42,659 nucleotides of DNA from Rhynchosporium graminicola (lineage: Eukaryota > Ascomycota > Leotiomycetes > Helotiales > Ploettnerulaceae): assembly GCA_900074885.1 (NCBI GenBank), contig FJUW01000057.1:1891-44549 (forward strand), written 5' to 3'. Each line of letters starts with the position of its first letter. The stretch's first letter is position 1. The notes below the pieces were generated by a model. The model was not told the DNA's origin. It worked only from the letters and a program-made list of their open reading frames with translations, and ran no database searches. Position numbers and translations under genes: made by a program. This document shows, in pieces, positions 21,377 through 32,829 of this stretch.

Positions 21377-24300
21377 ATGGACGACAAGCCGGAGACCATT
21401 TCGTGGTATCGGTGTGTCTTGGACTCAAGACAATTAGACTTCTTCGTTCCTCGTGTCGCCAGACTTCCCATTGGAGCCCTCTTCAACACGAACCCGCCTA
21501 AGGAGGTCATCGATACTAATACCGGCCAGCCTATTACTCCTGCTACCTCTTACGAACCACGTATACTTAGCGCAAAGGAGTTGGCTGCTCGTGAGCGCGA
21601 TGACTATTAGCCTAACGATAGAATTCCGCTTTGGATTGGATTCATAGAGCACTTAGAGCAGAGATTAAGTATTTGCTTCCGATTAGGTGTCTCAGACGAA
21701 GTCGCTGTAGCCGAAAACATCGATGGCCATATCATTGGAAGTGGCTTGAGTTTACGTGGAAAGATGTACGCTGATAATCTGTCATAAACCTTAATTGAAT
21801 GTCTCAAGAAATATACTAATAATAAGACTGAGGAGACCCTCTGCCCGTAGTAAGCCTTACCGTTTATCGTTCTTAAGACTCTAAAGTTTGAGGAAGCTAA
21901 GTATTAGTTGTGGAGACTTACTCTTACTGTCGACTATCTCTCTATCTCTTCTACGACCGAGAACATCATGAACCGCCTTGAGTTTTCTAGTCACGAACCT
22001 ATATATCGCGCTATTATAGTATTGAGATGTCTTTTCAAAACTACTAGAGTAGCCTCCTTTGACGTCTGGATTCGCGACGAACAGAAGAATCCGATTTATG
22101 ATGCTGCTATAAAGACCTTCGATAGCCTTTAAGCTGAGAGATATAAAGGCGACGTCTATCGTCATTTTTATACTTAGAATCTTCAGCTTACTGACGATCC
22201 TTATCAGGTTGAGACCGGATCTTCTCTTAAACTAAAGAGTAAGAGACCTAAGATAATAACTCGTCCTTAATCCTCGTTTTCCTCAGTCTTCGAACTCACG
22301 ACTCGATTAGCTGTTGGTGTTATCGAAGGTCTTGAGGATTCTCAGGTGAAGGTGTTGCAACTCAACGGAACTCCTGCTTGTATCAGAATCTTAAGTGCTC
22401 TTGGTGCTAGGGATTCAATATACTTTGGATTCCTATCGTGTATTACTAACGAAGTCCGTCTTACTGCTAAAGATACCCTTAAGGTTAATTTCAGATTGGT
22501 AAATAATACTCTAGATGAAGACTGGATATTTATAGTAATTTAGCTATTCGTTTAGTGTGTTTAAGGCGAGATAGTCGGCACTCTAGCCCGTCCTCGTGTA
22601 TAACCTCCTCCTGGTGCGAACGCCGTTGAAAAGAAAGTATTTCGCTTGTATTAAAAAACTAAACTTCCTGTCACGGATTGCAAGGCTGTTATAATGGAGG
22701 ATGCACGACTATTCCTTGAGAATGCTATTGTGGTTAAATGCCACGTCATCTTGTATACTTCTGATAAGAGTGAGAGTAGAGTTATTTAAGCTATGAATAT
22801 CGTTTGCAACGGGAGCCGCCTTGTCCATGAAAAGGATCGCGCTGTTAGTGAACTAACTAGACTCCTCTCAAATGATATTCAAGATTGGGCTAAATGGATT
22901 TTGATACACGACGCTGTGTATTCACGGAATAAGGATCTTATCGGAAACGGTTTAGGTGCTTAATTCTTAAGCTCTCTCGTGGATGAAGATTATGTCGCTG
23001 CACTTTAATACTTTCGTACTGCTCTCAGCGTTCCCGAAGGTAAGGCTTTGGCTATTATTGAAGGCTTCGCTGGATCCGGAAAATCATGGTTCTTGGCTAT
23101 GATTATTGCGGCTATGATGATGGATAATCCTAACGTAAGACTCCTTATCCTTTCTGGTGCGAATTCCGCTGTTGATATTATTATTGGAAAAGTCAATCAA
23201 GTCCTTGATACTATAAAGCAAAATCCGGCATTCGTTGCTGCTTTGGAAGGAAAAGTCGCCGTTCGTTTTTATACTGATACTACTGAGATATCTTATATTC
23301 TCTCTCTTGCAGATAAGTCTTATAAGAAGAAGCTAGGTATAGTAGTAGATGAAGACTCTTCTTTATCTCTAGTAGAAGACTCTTCCTCATCTTTAGCAGA
23401 ACTCTCCTCACTTGCAGTAGCTATATAAACTCCCTTGCTTACGGAAGCTACTGATTCTTCGTTACTTGTAACTGATTCTGTCGATTCGAGTTCAGAAACC
23501 TAAGCCGCTGCTAATATTAATCAGAGTCCTGTTGAGGGTGGTGACGACGAGTATACTGATACTGATGAGGACGAGGAGGACGATGGTGACACCGACTACG
23601 ATACTGGAGGTGCGAGTCTTGAAAACACCTAGATAAAGTCTAAGAAAAAGAAGGGCTAAAATAGTAAGAGTAAGACTAAGAGACGTGCTGAGGAGATCTA
23701 AATGTTCTATGCTAATTATATTCACGACGATAATGACAAGGCTATTATTCTTATAGATGAGGCTATTATCGGAGATGGTCATACTCTATTGTTTTTCGGT
23801 CCTCTTCTCGAGAACGGAGGGATTGATCTTGAGTATTCCTCTATTACACTAGACCTTAAGAGATATATTGCAGCTGTCGAGATGACTAAGTCACTTAATC
23901 GATAAGCTCTACCCTCTTATACCGGTGTCCGAGATGCGAGATTCAAGGAGGCAAAGATGAGCGCGGCTCAATAGGTTCTGAATATTGTCGATAACGATCC
24001 TGATTTAAGAGAGTTTGTATCCTTATATGATCGATTCTGTAATGAAGGTTCTACTATGGAGGATGAGGACCGCTAGAGACTTAAAGCTAATCTAAAGCCG
24101 GCTCTTAGTCGTGTTAAGGCTTCAGCCTCTATCGTCGGTGTTATAATTAACGCTTTGGGTATCTTATCTAACTAGCGAGGATTTGGTACTAGATTCGATG
24201 CTGTTATGATAGATGAAGCTGGCCGAGCTAATATTGCTGAGTTTCTGCAAGTTGTAGTAAATGTGGATACTCCCACTATTATTCTTGTTGGTGATAAATT

Positions 24301-25396
24301 TCAGTTCGGACTAACCGCACTAAACGTCATAGGACCGTAGGGATACACGAAGGACTTGTCTATCTCTATTATGGAGTATCTGGCTAGAAACTACTGGCCA
24401 TCTGCTACCTTGAACCTTTAACGTCGTGGACCGCTAAGTATTAGTACGCTATCTTCTCTAATGTTCTACTAAGATAAGATGAAAGATACGCCTTGTATAT
24501 TCGCTGAAGGCTCTTATCTGAAGATAATAGCCTATCTCGCTTTCTTTAAGGATCTCTTTCCTAATTGTACCTCTGATCTGCCAGTTAGATTTATTGATAT
24601 TTGTGGTAAGAACGAACTTAAGGATGTCCTTACCGGCTCGTTTTATAACCCTAACGAAGCCGCTGTTATCGTGAACTTTATTGAGAAGGGTATCCTCGTA
24701 AAGATTTTCACCCTAGAGGATTGCCTGATTATTACTTATTACTCCGCTTAGCAGAAAGTCCTTCGCCATGCTTTCGCTCGATTGTATTAATAATATCCCG
24801 ATTTCGGCTTTAATAATATTCGTGACTATATTACAGATATATTCTAAGGCTGTGGAGGACCGCTCGTCTTCGGTTCTCCTGTACGAACCACTTTCCCAGG
24901 CTTTACTAGCGATAAAGGACGTAACTGTGTCTTTATGACTAGAGCCGAGGCTTTCTCTGTTACTGTTGCTTGTGTGGCTACTATTCGTAACACTAATACA
25001 CGTGGTGAGCCTTATATGAAGAGCATTCTGTATTTGGCTCGTAAGAACAAGGTTTGTGTCAAGATCGAAGCTAAGGGATTATACAAGCACTTGTTGACTT
25101 ATCGCTTTGTATCGCTACAAGTTATCGGTACTGACGAGAACGTTCTTGATATTAATAGATAAGAGGATGTATTTATTCCTAATGAGGAGATTGAGTAGGC
25201 TGATAACGACACTAGCGACTCTAAGCTATTTCAATAGGCTAATGCTGGTGCTAATAATAACGGAAATGCTGCTACTGGCAATGATTGGCTATAGGACTCA
25301 GAAGGTGGTGGGGATTCTATGTGGTCTTAGTTATACGTTTTCAAAAACGATGGTATATATTAGAGACTTGAGGAATCTGCAAGTGATGAGATCTGA
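21377..25396 (+). pseudogene. UPF1-like superfamily 1 helicase, killed by 38 in-frame TAA/TAG codons
   Basis: One frame of 1,339 codons runs without any shift from an ATG in good context (GTCGCCATGGAC) to a TGA at 25394. Helicase motifs in order (residue numbers): Walker A EGFAGSGKS near 562-570; motif II MIDEAG near 944-949; motif III LVGDKFQF near 970-977; LNLQRR near 1013; ITYYSAQQK near 1119 (family ITPYxAQ); GRNCVFMTRAE near 1181. Motif II of the DEAA/DEAG type and this order fit the UPF1/DNA2/NAM7 branch. Between motifs Ia and II there is an insert that is Ser-rich, then acidic (about 655-745), then basic (KSKKKKGQNSKSKTKRR, about 755-772). All 38 premature stops are TAA or TAG, the first at 21608 and the last at 25361. 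Eighteen CAA/CAG remain; 18 plus 38 is 4.2% Gln, a normal content, so nearly all stops are former Gln. About eleven TGG codons survive. RNA or DNA unwinding would have been its activity. Confidence 0.82.
23345..23425 (+). repeat. Ser/Glu/Asp low-complexity repeats within the helicase relic
   Basis: Repeated codon blocks give DEDSSLSLVEDSSSSLAELSS-like sequence (units of about 9-10 codons), part of the disordered insert between helicase motifs. Open without stops. Confidence 0.55.
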
Positions 25397-27189
25397 GACT
25401 GGCTATATGTAAATTATGGATGCTCGATTTCTCGGGAACGAAGGATGTCTTCGATATAGAAAAGAAGTAGTAGTTAATAATTGATTAGCTATTGCAACCT
25501 TCAAGTTATATTCATCGTGATTAAGCAGATACTGAGTGTCTCGATCAAGTCTGTCGATAGGCTTATACTTTCGTATAAATATCGGTCTTTTCATTTGAGA
25601 TTGAGAAAGGTATTCCCAGGGTGATAAGCTTTAAACCTGCAAAACTTCATGATCAATGTCTACGTAAGCCATAAATCTCTTTTCTACTCTTAATCGCTTT
25701 GTAGGACCTTATTTGTATTGTATATTTGTTGTTTAGAGCTTTATCATAAAGATGCTTTCCCGAGCTAGAAGGAAACCCCCCNNNNNNNNNNNNNNNNNNN
25801 NNNNNNNNNNCCCCCCCTTCCTCAACCCCCCTTCCAAGAAGCAGCTTCCTGGCTCGTTTATAGAAGCCGAGTCTATATAGTTCTACAACTGGCGTATAAG
25901 AGGAAGAGGTCTATGCAGACGAGCTATAATATAATACTATATAAAGCTTGTTAGGTTCGTGAAGGATAGCTGAAAGTGATATCTAATTTAATAGCTTTGA
26001 TATTTATCTAAAAGATATAGAACGCTTTTAATACTTAGATAATAAATTTGATTTGCCTAAGAAATAGCCGAATATTATTAATAAGCTCTTTGACAGATAA
26101 TGGCTAAAGTTTAACTTTAGAAATGTCGTATATGCCGAGTCCAGGACTGGGACCGTTTTAAAGATGCTATTTTAACTACTATATTAACCGCGCTAGTATA
26201 AAATGGGTCGAAGATATTCGGCGGAACTTGCCTTGTAAAAGCTTCAGATGCGTGAATAATATTATCTAGAGCGAAGAGCTATAGCTTGCTAACTATTCTG
26301 TTAAGGATCGGTTGCGTAACGTCTCTGAAAATTCGGACGTAGTTGTTATAGTTCTATGTTCTAAAAATGTATAATTAAAAGTTGTTTAGCACGATAGATT
26401 TATACTATATATAGTTTATGAAGAATGTATATATAAAGATAGTTTTAATAATTGCCAAATTCCTTCCTGTGTATTGATGGTTATGTAAAGGGAGGTTGGG
26501 AATATAACGCTTGAGATGTCTTGCAAACGGTATAGTATTGGCTTCGAGGTCGCATATAGCTGTAATCCCGGTAGGTAAAGGCGTCAGGAGATGGAATGTA
26601 AGTTAAGCTAATATAATTAAAACGACTCTCTATGAACCTTATTCCTTCTCTGATGTGGGTGAGCTAGTTAGCTAATGATGCTGCTCTGGAGATGCCTTAT
26701 GAAACTCGCACGATTGTGTTACTATCGATTCTTCATCTATAGGAATACTAAATTGAGACCAGAAGTAACCTAATCGTACGAACCAACTCTATTATACGTA
26801 TGATTATAAGATTTATGCTAGTATCTATTTCCCTTCTTTATCAAAATTGCTCTCGAAGATCTTCCCACTGACGTTACACTCTTTATCAAGTAGCAGGCCT
26901 GATAACTCGGTATATTACTGAAGCGAGCTTGATAAGCCGACTTGTTATTTAACTGTAACTTATAAATAGAGTAACGTTACTAGTAGAGTTCAAAGAAGGA
27001 TTGCTGGGAACGATGAACTTGCCTAGCCTCGTGCAAAAGACGAGGCTGTAATTTCATTCTGCTTATATAAATCCCTTGTCCTGCCGTGGGCGGTGAGCTC
27101 TTGCTCGGCCTAGCTCTATCATATTTTTGATAGCTGGATGAGATAGGTACTAGCCGGTCCACCTCAAGTTTCGCTCGCCTACTCGCTTA
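25397..27189. other. Intergenic stretch with an assembly gap; no gene supported
   Basis: Composition is moderately A/T-rich with normal CpA. Short minus-strand open frames occur (25403-25594 and 26980-27162, 60-63 codons) but have no recognisable domain, no good start context and no partner, so I do not call them genes. The frame of the helicase relic stops being coherent after 25396. The gap at 25782-25810 lies in this stretch. Confidence 0.5.
25782..25810. other. 29-base gap (N) inside a poly-C tract
   Basis: Twenty-nine N are flanked by six C on the left and seven C on the right, with another C run (CCCCCC) at about 25826. The true length of the C tract is unknown. This looks like a sequencing failure at a homopolymer. 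Confidence 0.9.
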
Positions 27190-28155
27190 CTATCGGATAA
27201 CTAAATGCCTCGCATATGTAAAAACGCCTCGCTCTTGGTTTATATTAGTAAAGTATTTTAGATGCTCTACCTACGAAAATTCCTTTAATTTTAATATCAA
27301 ATAACTACTATAATCTATTAATAATATATAATCTTTTCTAATATAAAATTGATCTTTATTATCTTCACTCTTAGAGCTTTCTACTTTAAGTGCTACTAGT
27401 AGCGACGATTCTAAATATCGATTATGCTCTAGCTTATTCTCTTGTATAGCTCTACTAAGCTTATATAATATCTATATATCTTGATCTTTATCGCTGCTAC
27501 TGAATATATCTCTCTTAAACTATAGCTTAGAAGCTACTAAATATGATGACAGTTTACCTGAAGGTCATATGAGGAGAAGGATAGGTACCGGGGCCCAAGT
27601 TCATAGGTATCCCGGCATAACTAGTAGCCGATTCGGTATAATATCGGACTAGTACTAGTGCATATATATAAGGTGCCTTATACTCTATCTCTCTTCTTCT
27701 TTCTTCCTTGTCTTCTTATTTCCTTAGTAGTAGACTATATAAGATCGCTCTTAGCCTCTCTACTTGTTTTATCCCTGCTTATATACCGTATTAAGTCTTA
27801 TATCGTTCTACTAAATTAAGATAGCTTTATTTAGTAGAAAGTATAGTTTCAACGACTATAAGCTATTTATTAAGCTCTCTTTCTAATTAATAGAGCTCTG
27901 AAATAGATAATATTACCTCTTCTTTCTTCTATAACTCTTATAATTTAAGCTTTCTAGCTTCATTTATTTTCTGTACTTAAACTCCTGCTTTTAATAGAGA
28001 CTTCTTATACTTTCTAATAGCATAAGAAAGTACTCGTTTAGCTCTCTAGTGAATTTCTATCTTTTCAGCCTTAGCTTTAGCCTGAATTTGAAGCCGTAGA
28101 TCAGCTATACTTATTATACTATCTATTGAAAGGAATGTCCCTATTCTTGTATACC
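27190..28155 (-). pseudogene. Unidentified minus-strand gene, split by a solo LTR and beheaded by a copia element
   Basis: The minus-strand frame enters at 28155 (at the copia insertion point) and runs to 27816. After removal of 27542-27810 and one CTAAA, it continues in phase to a TAG at 27190-27192, about 230 codons. Across the join it reads SYLNLVASKLQFKRD. The protein is rich in Lys, Glu, Leu and Gln with helical, coiled-coil-like stretches (KAKAEKIEIH, KINEARKLKL) and ends FTYARHLVIR. Internal stops are mainly TAA/TAG at likely Gln positions. The family is not recognised; a transposase C-terminus is possible but unproven. Confidence 0.6.
27542..27810 (+). repeat. Solo LTR of the E1/E2/E3 family, inverted relative to E1-E3
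   Basis: The 269-bp segment is the reverse complement of the LTRs at 32057-32326 and 38750-39017. It is flanked by CTAAA (27537-27541 and 27811-27815) with no internal element, so it is a solo LTR left by LTR-LTR recombination. A TATATATAAGG box at about 27661-27671 faces right, consistent with its promoter. It retains moderately many CpA/TpG sites. Confidence 0.92.
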
Positions 28156-28360
28156 TGTAGGGACGAGGGCAATATTCATAGAGGAATTAGATACTAGTAA
28201 GTTAGACTATTATCTTTATTAAGTAACTTAACTTTATAAGTATAACTACTCTCTATCTATAATATATCCCGGATATTCTTTAATATCCGGGCCTATATAC
28301 TAGCTCTAGTCCCGATTAAGTTACCACGTGATATTACGCTAAATACTAACTATTCTAATA
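28156..28360 (-). repeat. 3' LTR of the minus-strand copia element
   Basis: On the minus strand it begins TATTAGAATAG (mutated TGTTAGAATAG) and ends CCCTACA, 205 bp. A purine tract (AGAGGGAG on the minus strand, 28361-28368) abuts it. A near-perfect inverted repeat around ATATCCCGGATATT...AATATCCGGG lies at about 28263-28290. No second copy is in the window. Confidence 0.78.
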
Positions 28361-31300
28361 CTCCCTCTTAGAGTATATCACGATTACATTATTACTTATA
28401 AGTCCTCTATAAGTCCTATTTAGCCTTTAAACCTTTCAAATACTACTCGTTCGAGTGGCTTTATTATTCTATCGGCGACTATTTCTACTATTAGGATATA
28501 GTCGACTTTAAGGCTCCTAGTTTCCGCTAAGTCGCGTACGAAGTGATAAGCGATATCGATATACTTCGAGCGTTCATTCAGATAAGAATTCTTAGTTAAA
28601 GCAATTACTACTTAGTTATCTCCGAATATCTATACTAGTCTAGAGTCTTCCCTAATAAAGTAAGAGTATCCTAGATCTCGTAGTACTTATATAAACTATT
28701 AGCTTTACTTTATATAGTTTATAAGTGCTATATATTCTGATTCGTAGCTCGATATAGCAATAGAGCGCTACTTCTTACTTAACTAAGAGAATAGTTTATT
28801 ATAGAATATTAATACGCTTCTAGAGATACTTTTCCGGTCGACTTTATTACTTACTTAGTCTATATTAGAGTAGAGAACTGCAGTATTATATTCTCCCTCT
28901 AGTCCGTAGCGAATTCTTATCTTAATAGTTAACTTTAGGTACTATAGTAGCGCTTTCAGAGCGTATCTATAGTACTTAGCTAGATCGCTTATAAATTAAC
29001 TAAGCTTTCTAAGGATAAAGATAATATCTAGTCTCGTGAAGATTATTATATATATTAGGCTTCTAATAGCTTACTAGTATTCATTTATATTAATCTTTTT
29101 ATTATTACTACTCGCGGGGTAAAGGTTCTCGTAGCCTATTATTAGTATCTGTTTTAGTTTAAAGGTTTCCTAAGTAATACCGAACTTATTAAATACGCTA
29201 AGTAGATATTATTCTTTAAGGACCCTAGATAGTCTATCGCGAGTAACTCTAGCTCTAAGAATCTTCTTTATCTCCCTTAGATTCTTAGCTTTAAATCTCC
29301 TAGAAAGTTTCGTATAAAACTAGTCTAGCTCTACTTTCTTTCTAGCGCTTATTATAATATCGTCGATATATATAAGGAGCTTAACTGAGTTTTCCTTATA
29401 TATGAATATATATAAGTTAGTAGCACTCTATCGAAATCTTTATTCTAATAGTTCTGCTTTTATCTCTTACTGCTTACTTTAGTCTATATAAGCTTTTCAA
29501 GGCTTATTATATATAACTATTCTTAACCTTAATCTCTTTCAGAACTTTTAAGAATATATCCTTCTTAAGTTCCGATTCTATAAATATATTCTTAATATTA
29601 TATTATTAGTATTCCAGATCCTCTTTAGCGACTATAGCTAAGAAAAGCTTTAGCATATCTATCCTAACTATTAATACGAATATTTAGTTATAATTAAGCT
29701 TATATACTTAGCTAAATCCTCTTGCGACTAAGCGAGCTTTATATCGCTCTATATTCCCGCTTGCTATAGTCTTTACTATATAGACCTATTTATAGGATAC
29801 TAGGTTTAATCCCTCTAGTATAATAACTTCTCGGAACGTCTTGTTTACGTATAGAGATAGTATCTCCTCAGATATAGTAGCTATCTACTGCTTTATCTAT
29901 AAGCTAGTTATTACTTCTTTTTATATCTTTAGGATCTTAATACCTGCGATTTCTATAGCTATAAGAGTAATCTTGATCTTATCGCTTATCTATTTATCCC
30001 TTATAGATAAGTCTTTCTAGTTAGTTTATATAGGTTATCCTTTTAATAGCATTTTCGCGATTATAGCTCGGATCCTCTTAGCTTTCCCTTAGTCTTCTAG
30101 TTCTGATCCTACTCTTTTCCTAGCTTAAGTAAAGTACTTAAGTACCTCTTAGTTATTTATAGATTAATTAAGTTAACTATAATTAACCTGAGTAATAGGA
30201 GTTCTATCTATAAGAGTATCCGTAGATACTCTGTTTATCGATTCTAAATCTCGGTCTAGGGCCTTAGGGATTAAATCTTATATCTGATAATCTATTAGTA
30301 TTACTTTAGTAGAGTTATCTTAATATTCTAAGGTTAGTTCTACTAATCCTAGTATTCTAATTATTCAGACGGACTTATAGATCGATCGTACTAATACTAG
30401 TATATTCGCGAGTCTATCCTATATAGTGTTTAGGTTATCTTCTAGTATCTTATCTAGTAAGATAATCTCAGGAGTATAATCTAGTATATCCTCTTTAGTA
30501 AAGCTTAAGATATTTATTAGTAGAATAAATAAAGTATTTCTACTCGCAGGTTTTCTATTATATTAACCTCTTTACTAATTTCCTTAGGTACCCTAGGTCT
30601 CTCGCGAGCTCTTCTATCTAAAGTGATATTTATAGTTCCTTATAACTTAGCTATATAATTCCGAAGTCTTAAGTCGACTAATCCTCTATTACTACTTTCC
30701 TTAATAACGACTCTACTTATTATAATTGTTAAGCCTCTTTCGGGAGAGTAGACTTTAAAGTACTTAGTCGTGTTTTCCGAATATCCTATAAAGACTCTAA
30801 CTTTACTAGGGTTAATAAGCTTATCGTAACGCTCGCCTATAGGGATAGTTTTCTTATCTATATAGTAGAAGTATTTACTCTTCTATTTGCGAATATAATC
30901 GATTAACGATATTTCTCTAGTAAAAGCCTTTATAGGATAAGTCTTTTAATTATTAATAATTAGTCTAGTAGTAGTACGGTTTCTTATATACGAATCAGCT
31001 TCGGCGGCTTCGTTCCAGAATTCTAGTAGTAGCTATACTTCTTTAAGTATTATACGTATATCGAATTCTATAGTCTAAATTAATTTTTTAGCAAGTCTAT
31101 TCTAGTGCGATAATTTAATAGTTATTAACTATATTAGTATTCTATCTTTAGCTTTCTAATCAGAAGTAGCTTTTAGTAATTCCGATATATTATTAGATCT
31201 CGCGCGTTTAATCTTCTTTCCGGATTATAGCTTAACTCTAACTTTCTAGTCCTTAAGTGCTTAGTATATATCGCTCTTAGCTTTTAGTAGAATTACTTAA

Positions 31301-31990
31301 TCTCGTTAAGAATAGATATCGATAATTATTAGAAAGTAGCGGTTTCCTTATATTATAAGCGGAAACGATCTAGCGATATCGAATTATACTAGATCGAGGA
31401 TCTCAGTAGACTAGAGACTTAGTTATTTTAGAATTCGGTTCTTTATTTTCGTAAGAGTATATATATTATAGATATTTAGATCCTTAGGGATCTTAATTCT
31501 CTTCTAGAGTATAGTTACTTTATATAAGTTCCGAATCTTATTAAGTCTAAGATATATAAATTATTAATAATACTTAAAGTATCGTTCGAGCTCCTTTCTT
31601 TCTGCGTTATCTTAGTTATCTATAATGTTCTCGTTTACTTCAGTAGCTAGAAATACTTTTAGCTTATACGCTAGCTATTTGCGTTAGCTATAGTTAACTT
31701 ATCCATTACTAATTACTTATCTATTAAAGGCTTTAGAGACGTGTTTTATAATATATAAGCTTTAAGATTATATCGCTTTTAAGACTTTCTTATTACTTTT
31801 CATAATCTAGATACTTTTATCGTCGAACTTTCCGAGGTAATTACTTTTATAGAGTTTCTTTATAGAGATTAAATTAATACTTAGTTTAGAAATAAAGAGT
31901 ATATTATCTAAATAATAGGAAGTTCTATCTATAGCTTTAACTAGCGCTATTCCTTATATATAAAGATAATATTCCTTCTCTTACTTATAT
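28361..31990 (-). pseudogene. Pol remnant of the minus-strand copia element
   Basis: RNase H at about 28440-28800 reads SSYESEYIAL and KYIDIAYHFVRDL. The RT catalytic box YIDD lies at 29359-29370, with both Asp intact. The integrase C-terminal part reads GYSENTTKYFKVYS at about 30740-30790. The catalytic core begins LVQFDIARSFP at about 31365-31400 and includes GNRYFLIIIDIYSQ; EFWNEAAEADSYIRNRT lies near 31000. The protease end (LFISKLSINLISIKKLYK) is at about 31850-31910. Many TAA/TAG codons at Gln and Trp positions. No activity possible. Confidence 0.85.
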
Positions 31991-32056
31991 ATAGACTTTA
32001 GATATCAGCTTTAATTCTCTAAATAAGTAAAGTTAGTTAATTATAAATAAACTTGC

Positions 32057-32326
32057 TGTAACGACATAAGACTCGAGGCGGTATATAAGCAAGAATAAAT
32101 AAGTAGGGAGGCTAAGAGCGATCTTATATAGTCTACTACGAAGGAAGCAAAAAGATAAGGAAAGAAGAAGAAGAGAGATAGAGTGTAAGGCACCTTATAT
32201 ACATATGCTAGTACTAGTCCGATACTATACTAAGTCGGATACTAGTTCTACCGGGATACCTATGAACGTTCGCCCTAGTATCTACCCTTCTTCTTATATG
32301 ATATTCAGGTGAGCTATTATTATATT
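32057..32326 (-). repeat. 3' LTR of E2
   Basis: It starts TGTAACGACATAAG (unmutated here) and ends ATTATA (ATCACA originally), 270 bp. It begins precisely at the end of copia homology. A run of C (32330-32336) follows, the complement of the polypurine tract. Confidence 0.9.
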
Positions 32327-32829
32327 ACCCCCCCCCTAAGAAGAGCTTAACCCTAAGCTCGGAAGGTTATACTTTATACTAGAAATTAGTCTTTATTATA
32401 ACTATTTTCGTCGATATTCGCGTAATAAGCGCTAGCCGCTCTTTAGTAGTAGTAAATTCTTTATTAGGTTCTAACTAGTTATATCGCTATAATAGTACTA
32501 TATTAGTCGTAGCTTCTAAATCGGACAGTAAGCTATATTTACTTTATCTGTTTATAGCGGGAGTCGAGTTTCAGTAAGGCGTAAGGTATATAAAGGAAGG
32601 GGTTTATTAATATTAAAGCTTTTCCTTTTTAACTACAATAACTACTTCAACTTATAAGTTTACTCTCCCTAGACTGCGATATAGTTCCTAGAGTAGGTAT
32701 TATTACTAACTACTATAGTAGTTTACTATAAACTTATATATTAATCGACCTAATTAATTCTTCTCTCCTTATAAGTAAGTTCCTCGCTTTAGTATTAGGG
32801 ATAGTCTTCAGGTGAGGTATAGGGCTTCT

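Larger units (their letters stand above)
28156..32056 (-). mobile_element. Ty1/copia element, minus strand, cut in the protease region
   Basis: Reading leftwards from 32056: protease remnant, integrase, RT, RNase H, polypurine tract and 3' LTR, in copia order. It is a different family from the copia at 3971-11009 (different LTR and diverged protein). It is inserted next to ATACC (28151-28155), interrupting the minus-strand gene. On the right it stops exactly where the E2 LTR begins (32057), so its 5' LTR and gag should lie to the right of the window if E2 and E3 inserted into it. Heavily RIP-mutated. Confidence 0.88.

Noticed and set aside
21434..23782. Several minus-strand and off-frame open stretches over the helicase relic
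   Set aside because: They are shadows: the plus frame starting at 21377 carries all helicase motifs in order.
21377..25396. TAA/TAG read as Gln by an altered genetic code, with TGA as the only stop
   Set aside because: CAA and CAG are still used at 18 sites in the same frame. Flanking transposons show His-to-Tyr, Cys-to-Tyr and Asp-to-Asn changes that a code change cannot explain. CpA-to-TpA mutation explains both.
21377..25396. Premature stops corrected by A-to-I RNA editing, as known for some fungal genes in sexual tissue
   Set aside because: Editing turns UAG into a Trp codon; here the lost residue is Gln and about half of the stops are TAA. Thirty-eight sites in one gene is also far beyond such cases.
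26980..27162. A 60-codon minus-strand frame in normal-composition DNA
   Set aside because: No domain, hydrophobic segment, homologous copy or good start context; length is within chance expectation.
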